Source: Anthonomus grandis grandis
Taxonomy: Eukaryota; Arthropoda; Insecta; Coleoptera; Curculionidae
DNA length: 64,000 nt
Assembly: GCF_022605725.1 (NCBI RefSeq)
Contig: NC_065557.1
Coordinates: 434,001 to 498,000, forward strand
Direction of reading: 5' to 3'
Of the stretch, positions 11,261-22,880 are shown in pieces. The first letter of the stretch is position 1. Each line of letters opens with the position of its first letter. Position numbers and translations under genes: made by a program. The notes under the pieces were generated by a model. The model was not told the DNA's origin. It searched no databases and saw nothing but the letters and a program-made list of their open reading frames with translations.

Positions 11261-11620
11261 GAGAGACCTCCATCAGAACCAGAGACTACTCATCTTAAAA
11301 AATATGAAATAAAAATCATGTGTTTCTTGCTGGGATAAATTAAACGGCAACACCGTAAAAATAAATTAAAAATTCCGTTGGCGTGTTTTCGTTCCATTGT
11401 AGGAGTAGCGAGAGGGGGTCACGTCCAGACGAGTGGCACGGGTTGCTATAAACAAATACGCACGTTTGTAAACGAATCACGTCACCTATGAACTGTCAAT
11501 ATATTTTTATTAATTTTATTAGAAATCACAGTTCGATGAAACGAACGCAACAGATTTTGACTTTCGAGAGGATCCGCTATGAAAGTAGGTCGTGATTTTT
11601 AATGAGACACCCTGTATATT
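11261..11620. other. Unassigned DNA ending in CACCCTGTATA
   Basis: No gene is seen. The CACCCTGTATA motif at 11608-11618 directly abuts the next repeat element. Confidence 0.4.
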
Positions 11621-11623
11621 ATG

Positions 11624-14600
11624 GCATATTTGGATTCTATGGGAAATTCTAAGAAATTTGATGGGTCACATGCCATACTTTCCTCCAATACTTTCTCAGA
11701 TATGCGTGTTTAAAAAATGTCAAATTTAGACTTTGGACGGACGTGGAGCCAAAACTAGTTGAGATAGAGAAAAACGGATTTCACTTTCTTAAACTAACTT
11801 TTTCGGACCTATATGGTAGTATAGATTTTAAATAAGACTTGGATAATCATTTTTGACTTTTGACAGATGACCTCAATTTTCAAAATATGCTTTCAAAATT
11901 ATAAAATGCATCTGAAATGGTTCTCTTTGATTTCTACGTGAAATTCTATGAAATTTGATGGGTCTCATGCCATACTTTGCTCCAACAGTTTCTCAGATAT
12001 GCGTGTTTAAAAAATGTCAAATTTAGACTTTCAACGGACGTGGAGCCAAAACTATTTGAGATAGAGAAAAACGGATTTCACTTTCTTAAACTAACTTTTT
12101 CGGACCTATATGGTAGTATAGATTTTAAATAAGTCTTGGATAATCATTTTTGACTTTTGACAGATGACCTCAATTTTCAAAATATGCTTTCAAAATTATA
12201 AAATGCATCTGAAATGGTTCTCTTTGATTTCTACGTGAAATTCTATGAAATTTGATGGGTCTCATGCCATACTTTGCTCCAACAGTTTCTCAGATATGCG
12301 TGTTTAAAAAATGTCAAATTTAGACTTTCAACGGACGTGGAGCCAAAACTATTTGAGATAGAGAAAAACGGATTTCACTTTCTTAAACTAACTTTTTCGG
12401 ACCTATATGGTAGTATAGATTTTAAATAAGACTTGGATAATCATTTTTGACTTTTGACAGATGACCACCATTTTCAAAATTTCGTTTAAAAATGATAAAA
12501 TGCATCTGAAACGGTTGTCTTTGATTTCTACGTGAAATTCTATGAAATTTAATGGGTCACATGCCACACTTTGCTCCAATAGTTTTTAAGATATGCGTGT
12601 TTAAAAAATGTCAAATTTAGACTTTGAACGGACGTAGAGCCAAAACTATTTGAGATAGAGAAAAACGGATTTCACTTTCTTGTACTAACTTTTTAAGACC
12701 TATGTAGTAGTATAGATTTTAATCAAGGGTGTGCGTTTTTGACTTTTGACAGCTGACCACAATTTCCAAAATATGCTTTAAAAATAGTAAAATGCATCTG
12801 ATATGGTTGTCTTTGATTTCTACGTGAAATTCTATGAAATTTAATGGGTCACATGCCACACTTTCCTCCAATAGTTTCTCAGATATGCGTGTTTAAAAAA
12901 TGTCAAATTTAGACTTTGAACGGACGTAGAGCCAAAACTATTTGAGATAGAGAAAAACGGATTTCACTTTCTTAAACTAACTTTTTGGGACCTATATGGT
13001 AGTATAGATTTTAAATAAGTCTTGGATAATCATTTTTGACTTTTGACAGATGACCTCAATTTTCAAAATTTGTTTTCAAAATTATAAAATGCATCTGAAA
13101 TGGTTGTCTTTGATTTCTACGTGAAATTCTATGAAATTTGATGGGTCACATGCCATACTTTGCTCCAACAGTTTCTCAGATATGCGTGTTTAAAAAATGT
13201 CAAATTTAGACTTTCAACGGACGTGGACCCAAAACTATTTGAGATAGAGAAAAACGGATTTCACTTTCTTAAACTAACTTTTTCGGACCTATACAGTAGT
13301 ATAGATTTTAAATAAGACTTGGATAATCATTTTTGACTTTTGACAGATGACCACCATTTTCAAAATTTTGTTTAAAAATGATAAAATGCATCTGAAACGG
13401 TTGTCTTTGATTTCTACGTGAAATTCTATGAAATTTGATGGGTCACATGCCATACTTTGCTCCAATAGTTTTTAAGATATGCGTGTTTAAAAAATGTCAA
13501 ATTTAGACTTTGAACGGACGTGGAGCCAAAACTATTTGAGATAGAGAAAAACGGATTTCACTTTCTTAAACTAACTTTTTAGGACCTATATGGTAGTATA
13601 GATTTTAAATAAGACTTGGATAATCATTTTTGACTTTTGACAGATGACGTCAATTTTCAAAATATGCTTTCAAAATTATAAAATGCATCTGGAATGGTTG
13701 TCTTTGATTTCTACGTGAAATTCTATGAAATTTGATGGGTCACATGCCATACTTTGCTCCAATAGTTTTTAAGATATGCGTGTTTAAAAAATGTCAAATT
13801 TAGACTTTGAACGGACGTAGAGCCAAAACTATTTGAGATAGAGAAAAACGGATTTCACTTTCTTGTACTAACTTTTTAAGACCTATGTAGTAGTATAGAT
13901 TTTAATTAAGGGTGTGCGTTTTTGACTTTTGACAGCTGACCACAATTTCCAAAATATGCTTTAAAAATAGTAAAATGCATCTGATATGGTTGTCTTTGAT
14001 TTCTACGTGAAATTCTATGAAATTTAATGGGTCACATGCCACACTTTCCTCCAATAGTTTCTCAGATATGCGTGTTTAAAAAATGTCAAATTTAGACTTT
14101 GAACGGACGTAGAGCCAAAACTATTTGAGATAGAGAAAAACGGATTTCACTTTCTTAAACTAACTTTTTGGGACCTATATGGTAGTATAGATTTTAAATA
14201 AGACTTGGATAATCATTTTTGACTTTTGACAGATGACGTCAATTTTCAAAATATGCTTTCAAAATTATAAAATGCATCTGAAATGGTTCTCTTTGATTTC
14301 TACGTGAAATTCTATGAAATTTGATGGGTCACATGCCATTATTTCCTCCAATACTTTCTCAGATATGCGTGTTCAAAAAATGTCAAATTTAGACTTTGGA
14401 CGGACGTAGAGCCAAAACTATTTGAGATAGAGCAAAACGGATTTCACTTTCTTAAACTAACTTTTTGGGACCTATATGGTAGTATAGATTTTAAATAAGA
14501 CTTGGATAATCATTTTTGACTTTTGACAGATGACGTCAATTTTCAAAATATGCTTTCAAAATTATAAAATGCATCTGAAATGGTTCTCTTTGATTTCTAC

Positions 14601-15349
14601 GTGAAATTCTATGAAATTTGATGGGTCACATGCCATTATTTCCTCCAATACTTTCTCAGATATGCGTGTTCAAAAAATGTCAAATTTAGACTTTGGACGG
14701 ACGTAGAGCCAAAACTATTTGAGATAGAGCAAAACGGATTTCACTTTCTTAAACTAACTTTTTGGGACCTATGTGGTAGTATAGATTTTAATTAAGGGTG
14801 TAAGTTTTTGACTTTTGACACCTGACCACAATTTTCAAAATATGCTTTAAAAATAATAAAATGCATCTGAAATCGTTGTCTTTGATTTTTACGTGAAATT
14901 CTATGAAATTTGATGGGTCACATGCCATACTTTGCTCCAACAGTTTCGGAGATATACGCGTTTAAAAAATGCCATTTTTACTCTTTCAACGAACGCAGAG
15001 CCAAAATTATTAGACATTGAGAAAAATGGCTTTCACTTTTCTATTATAAGTTTCCAAAACCTTTCTATTGACATAGATTTTAAATACTAAGGTTATGAGT
15101 TATAATTTTCGCATATTGACAGATGACCACTTTTTCCAAAATTCGCACCAAAAGTGAAAAAATTCACATGAACAGATTGATTTTGATTTTGAAGTCGCAA
15201 TTTGAAAACCGTTTCTCTCTTGGTCCTACAACCCTTTAAACTTAAAAAAAGGGCCAATTCCCGACTGCGAATATCTCCAAACCTGTTGGACCAAACTGTG
15301 ACATGTGACCCATCAAATTTCTTAGAATTTCACGCAGAATTCAAATATG
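11624..15349. mobile_element. Foldback element with an internal ~297-bp tandem array
   Basis: The outer ends are inverted copies: ATATTTGGATTCTAT (left, from 11627) against the complement of AATTTCACGCAGAATTCAAATAT (right, to 15348), each followed inward by AAATTTGATGGGTCACATG or its complement. Inside, GATTTCTACGTGAAATTC recurs at 11929, 12226, 12523, 12815, 13112, 13409, 13706, 13998, 14295, 14592 and 14884. Spacings are 297 bp, or 292 bp for units that carry an AAGGGTGTGCG-type variant. Inner units are about 95% alike, while the ends are more diverged. No transposase is visible, so it would be non-autonomous. The array probably grew by unequal exchange inside an old foldback copy. Confidence 0.8.
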
Positions 15350-16357
15350 TAAAAATACCCTTGACTTTTAAAATTCAATTGTAGTGGTAGGCCATGATAT
15401 TAAGAACTAAAAACGATCATCCTTGCATAACTCGATTAATCAAAGCAGAAACTATCAAGATAATCAAACCAATAGAACAACCGCTGACCACTTTATTTAA
15501 TCCCATTTAATTGGCCAATAAATCTATTGAATGATCAATCACATCAGGGATCGATTTCATAGTAGCGTATGCGCAGGAAGCATAAACAAATCGATAACCG
15601 AGTAACTATTACCGAAAACATCGTGCATAACTGAAAATCTAGTTAATTAATTGTTTGATTAACATCAATTGTGTGTTAACTAGTTTGATATGTCATCGGT
15701 CGGTATCATCTAATTGCTTAATTGACGGTAATGCGCGTTATGGGAATTTCAGCTAATCGCATTTAATAATTAAAATGCGTCCATTTCCTTTTGTTTCTTT
15801 TTTTAATTATTACATAGTGTATAATTGACATCTTAATTATTGGGGTTTTATATGATGGAAATCATGTTCGTGTATGACCACCTTATGCCCGTGATAAGAT
15901 GAATCAAATTCTGCGTGGCATTTATTTTTCCAATTGCAATTATTTCCTTGTCAAATATCGAATTATTAAATCACTCTTAAAGTGAATTATAATTACGACC
16001 TTACAAGTTGTATTTAACACAATACGACCCGTATACGGCCATTGTGTTTTATAAAGAAGGTACTTCAATCAATAAAAAAATAAAAAGCTGAAAATCTGTC
16101 GCTTTTAAGAAACGTGTGTGCGTCCTTTAGGCGGACTCTATTATGCCTTAATTTATCGAATTATGTCAATTAGTTTGGCTCGTATTGTTCCATTCTTGTT
16201 ACGTTCATACGACGCACTTGAGGCCGTTTATCTTGATGATTTATGAGAGGTTCTCTTGATTTTTATTCTTTAGTTTATTATGTGAGTATTGTTTATTGAT
16301 TAGGGAGCAAACTTATGTTTTCTCGTTATAGAAACTTCCGTTATTTTAAATGGGAGA
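15350..16357. other. AT-rich unique DNA
   Basis: Many TTAATTA and ATTAAT words are present, as expected by composition and also compatible with homeodomain sites. No gene, RNA or repeat is recognised. Confidence 0.45.
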
Positions 16358-16850
16358 CTTTTTGGATTCTACGTGAAAATCCATGAAATTTCATGTGTCA
16401 CATGCCATAGTTCGATCCAATAGCTTTTGAGTTATTCGCAGTTGAAATTTGCCTCTTTTAGGATTTTAAAGGGTTGTAGAGCCAATAGTGTTTAACATAG
16501 AAAGAAACGGTTTTCACATTCTGATTTAGCTCATCAAAATCAAATTATTCATTTAAGTTTTTTTACTTTTGGCGCAATTTTTGGAAATAATAGAGATTTG
16601 TCAAAAATGAAAAATGATCATTTAAATCTATGTCAACAGAAAGGTCTTGAAAATGAGAATAGGGAAGTGAAAACCATTTTTCTCTAGGTCAAATAGTTTC
16701 GGCTCCACGTCGGCTCAAAGTTCAAAAAACGACCATTTTCAAACGCTGATATCTCGAAAACCGTTTAACCGAAATATATCGTGCGACCCCTCAAAATTCT
16801 TAGAATTTAATGCAGAATCTAAAAAATATAATAAAAACTCGCCCTAAAAT
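16358..16850. mobile_element. Solo foldback element of the 297-bp repeat family
   Basis: The left half reads GGATTCTACGTGAAAATCC, TTTCATGTGTCACATGCC, CCAATAGCTTTTGAGTTATTCG, AAAGGGTTGTAGAGCC. The right half is its inverse: TTTCGGCTCCACG, GCTGATATCTCGAAAACCG, GTGCGACCCCTCAAAATTC, TTAATGCAGAATC. The arms are about 200 bp around a centre of about 100 bp. This single, unamplified copy shows the presumed ancestral form of the element at 11624-15349. Confidence 0.7.
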
Positions 16851-17647
16851 TCAACAAGCCCAAAAAACAAAATTAAACCTCTAATATTTGTTGCAAAGAC
16901 CTTGACGAAGAGTCATAAGTTATAAAAGTTTACTACGCGAAGAAATCAATTTGCAATTCTAAATTTAGCGTTCCGACGGTGGACAGGTGCCGCTGCCCCG
17001 GCTCCAGTTTACAACTTCTCTAATAGCCAATAAAACCGCTTTTATTTCTTACTGAGCTTACATGCATTAACCTTAAGATACACGATGGAAAATTAAAAAA
17101 AAAAAAAGGAGATTTATAGGCACGCACGGGAATATCAATCGGTTGTTCATGAAGATGCAGCGGCATAAAATCACGAATTAAAATTCGGCATTGAATGGGA
17201 CGACGATGGTTATACCAACGAAACCGGCGATTCCATGAATGGAATTATTGGCAATAATAAAGTGAACTGCATAACGAATTACGCGGTTTTATCAGCATCG
17301 ATATACCAGGGAAATTCGAGAAATAGCTGTCATGGTTATTCGTGGCGCCCTCCCAAGAATGTTATTATAATAAAAATCTTGCAACCCATAATCCCAATTT
17401 AAATTAAATGACATAATTCGTAACGTTAAACACTCATTTCCTCTCTAGTTTGAACGGTTTAAGTGACGTGGGTTTTATACATTAACGTGTCGTTCAAAGA
17501 AAATATTTCGCTCTCTTTCGAGTTACCCTCCTCGTAAAACTCGAGTACTATTTAACCCACCCCCGTAGCGATTTTGCCATTTTGTTCTTACATACGAGGG
17601 TTATGTAAAAAAAAAAAGATTTTTAACAATTTTCTGTTTATTTTTAG
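16851..17647. other. pnt intron, 5' of the first recognised exon
   Basis: Unique, moderately AT-rich DNA with no repeat array. It ends in a pyrimidine-rich tract and TTTTTAG (17641-17647), the acceptor for the next exon. A conserved regulatory element is possible but not shown. Confidence 0.5.
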
Positions 17648-17764
17648 ATATACCGACCCAGGTGCCCCCGCTGACCCCGGGCACGAACAAAACCATGGCG
17701 GAGGCGCTCAAGGCGTCTTTCGCGTCATGGGAAAAGGACCAGTTAAGGCTCAATATACCGAAAG
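17648..17764 (+). CDS. pnt: pointed (ETS factor), exon with ERK site and start of the PNT region
   Basis: Internal coding exon of 117 bp between an AG acceptor (17646-17647) and a GTGAGT donor (17765). Frame: two bases close a split codon, then 38 codons (17650-17763), then one G left over. It contains VPPLTPGTN, in which PLTP (17668-17679, Thr codon 17674-17676) matches the MAP-kinase phospho-acceptor site of Pointed-P2 and vertebrate Ets1. After it comes [20 protein letters not shown], the helical lead-in that precedes the PNT/SAM domain in this family. Known role: nuclear transcription activator of receptor tyrosine kinase/Ras/ERK signalling, switched on when ERK phosphorylates this Thr. 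GC content is far above the surrounding DNA. The identification rests on this motif order plus the exact join to the next exon, so confidence is high. The PLTP-bearing form is the P2-type isoform. Confidence 0.93.
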
Positions 17765-18399
17765 GTGAGTTAGTTATTATACATTAATAAAGACTATTCC
17801 AAGATGGCCGCAATGAGTTACGTTTAAACAAATATGTCCATAACACCAATGAATCACGCAAGCGATTCCAAGGATAATAAGATAATTTATGCTTAAAATT
17901 CAATTGTTTCGTTTTAATTTGACCACCCATCGTCGACGTAATCGTAGCTCGTATTGACGTCAAGCACGTGCTTAATCAATAATTATTATGATTATTGGAA
18001 AAATGGCAGCCCATTATGAATGTCGCAAAATGCCCGCGAACAAGTGTGGGACTACCTTAAAAAGGACCACTTGACAACTGACAGTCATACGTCTACGAAA
18101 ATAGGTTATGTTGTAAATAAGTTAGGTTATGGTTATAGTTCAAAGTTCAATGTGTTTATTAGAACGAATTTTAAGTGTAAAAAGGATATTAAAGCCCTAT
18201 AAATATATTATAATGATTACGTTAGTCGAGAATGTGGCACTTTTAGTGCCATTGAAAATAATCCTATTTTATCGTAGTTTACGTTCAGTGTCTGTGCCCC
18301 AGTTTTGGATACAAAAACAACCAAAACTAGCATTTTTAATGATCAAAGTACATACCTACCTACAGCCTGTTCTACACAGAATTTAATATGGACTGATAC

Positions 18400-20450
18400 C
18401 TTTTCTCTGAAGTTCTCTGCGGTAAATATGACGCATATTTAAATAATTACCGAAAAAAATTATGTATATTACAAGGCCACACAGGTGATAAACATAATTC
18501 AAACTAAATTGTACATATATACAGGAGGTTCAGTAAAAGAACTTACAAAAATAGGTTATGTTGTTTTTTTCCGAGAGAGTTGCCACTTTTGCATTTAAAA
18601 AAGGCCTAAAATTAAATATAAGTTGGTCTACAAATTATAACATATTGCCAAAAAACTGTATTTGAACAACAAAGCTACTAGTTGTTCCACACAGGATATA
18701 TGGACTACTCGACTAAAACTTTTTTTGTTCATCTAAATGGGGTATGTTTTAGTAATTAGTACTCACTAACATGTTTATTGCAAGGCCCCTACATGTAACA
18801 TAATCATAAACTAAACCAAAATTCACATATTTACACTCGGGAGTTGCTGTCTCTGAAGTTGTAATCGAAACCTGTCTGAGGCCAGTAAAGTTGATTTAGG
18901 GCTCTTGTTTCACTACTTATATGCTGGAAAAATTATTTTGTTCATTGAGAAGCTCCACAGGGGACACACACATAATTCAAACCAAATTTCACATATATAC
19001 AGGAGGTTCAGATACACAGAAATAGGTTATGTTGTAAATAAGTTAGGTTATGTATATAACAAAAAGACCTGAAACTAAAATAAAAGTGTACTAATTATAA
19101 GTAAGTTGTTCTTTATGATATTTGAAGAATTTTGTTTATTTTCAAAGTATTTAATAGTATGTCATCAGTTATGGAGAGCAGTGGGTTCCAACTCGACTGC
19201 TTGGAATAAATTTTTTATTTCTTCCAGTCAGATGAGTGCAATTAATCTTCTCACATATTAAGGTAGTGCATAGCATTAGGTTCTAACTCAACTTTGTGAA
19301 AGTAAGTTATTTTTCTTGTAGTCATTTGCCTTTCCCTAACCAGCTTACAATAATAGTGTAAACAGAGCAATAGGGTTCAATTCAACTCCCTGGAAGAATT
19401 TTGTAAAACATTTCTTGCATTGGCTTGTAAACATTGGGAATGTTTTAGTATTCACTGGGAAAATAATGTTTATTGATACACCCATGAAACCAAAATTCAT
19501 TTATATACACTTGGGCTGAACAAGGAGTTACATCAGCTCGGGGAGTTGAAGTTGAAACTTGCCCGAGGCCCAATGAAGTTGATTTAGGGTTCTTGTTTAA
19601 CTACTTATTATACTGGAAAAATTATTTTGTTCATTGAGAAGCTCCACAGGGGATACACACATAATTCACACCAAATATTCTAAAGATTCAGATATACAGA
19701 AATAGGTTATGTTGTAAGTAAGTTAGGTTATGTATATAAAAAAAATACCTAAAACTAAAGTAACAGTGTACTAATTATAAGTAGGTTGTTCTTTATGATA
19801 TCAACAAGAATAATTCTCTATAGGTATTCTCAAAGTATTTAATAGCATGTCATCAGTTATGGAGAGCAGTGGGTTCCAATTCAACTGCTTGGAATAAATT
19901 TTTTATTTCTTCCAGGCAGTTGAGTACAATTAATCACCTCACAGAAGGTAGTGCATAGCATTAGGTTCTAACTCAACTTCCTGAAAGTAAGTTATTTTAC
20001 TTGTAGACATTTGCCTTTCCCTAACCAGGTGACAATAATAGTGTAAACAGAGCAATAGGGTTCGATTCAACTCCCTGGAAGAATTTTGTAGAATATTGTA
20101 TTTCTTGTATTGTTTTGTAAATATTGGGAATGTTTTAGTTTATTGATACACCCATAAATCAAACCAAAATTCACATATATACACTTGGGGTGAACAAGGA
20201 GTTACATCAGCTCGGGGAGTTGAAGTTGAAACTTGCCCGAGGCCCAATGAAGTTGATTTAGGGCTCTTGTTTAAGTACTTACTGGAAAAATAATGTTTAT
20301 TAGAGGGCTCCATAGGTGACACACACATAAATTAAACCAAATTTCATATATTATACCGGAGGTTCAGTAAAGAGTTTACAGAATTAGGTTATGTTGTAAA
20401 TAAGTTAGGTTAAGTTGTTTCCATTTTTATTACACTAAAAATAAAATACA
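18400..20450 (+). repeat. 680-bp tandem repeat, about three units
   Basis: AATAGGTTATGTTGTAA recurs at 19021, 19701 and, as a variant, 20382, giving periods of 680 and 681 bp. Partial copies of the same phrase lie near 18103 and 18549. Shared unit parts include AAGTTAGGTTATG, CTCGGGGAGTTGAAGTTG, CCAATGAAGTTGATTTAGGG and a CCAGGCAGTTGAGT-like segment. The first unit is more diverged than the later two. Confidence 0.85.
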
Positions 20451-20639
20451 ACATAAATTGTCAAAAAAAGCGTCTTTTAACAGTAACAGTAAGGGATATA
20501 AGACTCTTGTTCTTCATTAAAATGTTCTATAAAAAATCAAGGAATATGCCTGTGAAGAAGCCATATTTAGTGATGTTTATATGTTGAAAGTGGGTGTAAG
20601 GCTGCACTAATGAAGTTGGAGGCAAAAAGGAGCTGTGAA

Positions 20640-22170
20640 AAGTGAGTTTTTATAAATGTGCTCTAGTAATGCATGTATATTGTGACCATGTCAAAAACAA
20701 ATTCATCGAGAAATTATGATATTATCTGTTCGACATAAGGTCACTGAGTTTGAAGTCCTATATCTCGAAAGCTAGTGGGGCTATTTGCATGAAACAAAAA
20801 GCAGAATATTGTCTAAAACATTGACAAATAATTTTGAGATTGTCCAAGTTTTCTTATACTGCTTTTCAGCAAGAAACTTTCTTCTCTAAGATATCCACCT
20901 GATACAAAATTTCCTAACTCGAAGACTATTGTAAAAAGTGATGACTTAGTTACAATTTGCAGAAATGTGCACTAGTGCAACGGTCATGATTGCCTTCTGG
21001 CCATGCATAATATGACAATTTCCTATATTTTTAAAAAATTCATTGAGGAATTATGAAATATTTGTTCGCTATAACTTATGTATGGCTGGAGGTCACTCAG
21101 GACTAAGAAATTCTCTAAAACAGGACACAGTTTTATAGAAAAAGGGTAATAGTAAAGAGAAATGCCTGTATAGATAAAATCCAAGAAAGATGTGCATTAT
21201 TCAAGGTGGTCACTTAGTTCAAAGTCCAGCTATAGGAGCTTGGAGCTATATACATCAAAACAGAATATTGTCTAAAACATTCAAAACAAATAATTTAAGT
21301 ACTTAATCATTTTGACATTGGACAAGTTTCTTTGCACTACGGTTCAACCAGAAAATTTCTCCTTTGAGGTAGACACTCGATACAAAGTCCCATATCTCCA
21401 AGACTAATGTGAAAAGTGGTGAATTAATTATATATAGTTTTCATAAATGTGCACTAGTGCAATAAAAATGATTGACTTCTAGCCATGCTTAATGTATAAT
21501 TTTTAAAGAAATTCATAGAGGAATGTCTGCTCGACATAATATGGTCACTCAGTTTGAAGTCTAATAACTCAAAAACAAGTAAAGCTATTTGCATGAATCA
21601 AAAAGCAGAATATTATGTAAAATATTGTGGTTCAAAACAATCTAAGTAATAATTTGAAATTGTACGAGTTTTTTGTACAGTTGTCCAACAAGGAACTTTC
21701 CTTTTCATGTTATCCACTTGATACAAAATCCCATATTTTCAAGACTAGGGTGAAAAATGGTGACTTAATTATTGTTTTCATAAATGTGCACTAGTGCAAT
21801 AAAAATGATTGACTTCTAGCCATGCTTAATGTATAATTTTTAAAGAAATTCATAGAGGAATGTCTGCTCGACATAATATGGTCACTCAGTTTGAAGTCTA
21901 ATAACTCAAAAACAAGTAGAGCTATTTGCATGAATCAAAAAGCTGAATATTGTGGTTCAAAATAATCTAAGTAATAATTTGAAATTGTACTGCTGTCCAA
22001 CAAGGAAGCTTCCTTTCCATGGTGTCCACTCGATACAAAGTCCCATATCTCCAAGACTAATGTAATTATATCAATGAAACAAAAAGCATTCTTTACATAC
22101 GCCAATAAATAAGGTAAAAGTGTCTCATTTAGAAGAGATTTCATCAAAACAACTTTCTGCACCAATTAAT
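20640..22170 (+). repeat. Degenerate tandem repeat, units about 310-480 bp
   Basis: ATAAATGTGCACTAGTGCAA recurs near 21443 and 21780 (337 bp apart), with weaker copies near 20650 and 20960. Shared parts include ATTCATAGAGGAATGTCTG, TGGTCACTCAGTTTGAAGTC and CTATTTGCATGAATCAAAAAGC. The last two units are nearly identical; the others are old. Confidence 0.8.
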
Positions 22171-22880
22171 GTTCAAGAATAGGTCAGAATCACAATAGGC
22201 AACAACCGGGGAGGGTTTCATATTAACCCATTTTAGCAGCGAGGGTGTATGAGTAGTAACGAAGAGTCGATTTCCATTTTTATTGTACCGAAATGCAAGG
22301 AGCATTAATAATTACCGTAAAGTTCCATCGTCAGTTTTAATTTCGGCTCTTTGGTAACCGCGTCGCAGTTTTATACGGTCACCGAGCGCGATTTATGAAA
22401 TTTTACGGGACATGTGTGTATTGTTTTGAAGGCCGATATATTGGATAATTCTTTTGTAAAGCGTTACGGTTTCTAAATTCGGTAACTCCTAAAATCGTTT
22501 GGGTATTTGAATGAAACAAAAAGGGTGATTTTCATTTCCCTGCAAAAGTTATCCAGTTCGAGCAATAGTAACGGAGTTGTTGATGTTTTTATGTAGGCGT
22601 GCCTAAGTAGCGATTGGTGCAATTCATCTGTATCTCGTAAACGCATCACTCATAATTCCCGCGATGTTAACTTAAGAAAAAAAAAGAAAACACGTGTGCC
22701 AGATATTATTATTTCTACATTTCTCAGAAATCATTCGTGCCAAAAATAGATGCGACATTTCGGGTCTTTCGTTTATTCATACATGTATCGATAACGAGAA
22801 ATGTGAACATAAAGCTTTAATGATTATTTTATAGTGTAAGGCCATCTGTTGAGCGAGTGCGAAATTAAGTTTGGCAAACT
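22171..22880. other. Unique island in the pnt intron
   Basis: It is more GC-balanced than its neighbours (for example GTAACCGCGTCGCAG near 22356). No coding frame. A candidate cis-regulatory island by position only. Confidence 0.4.
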
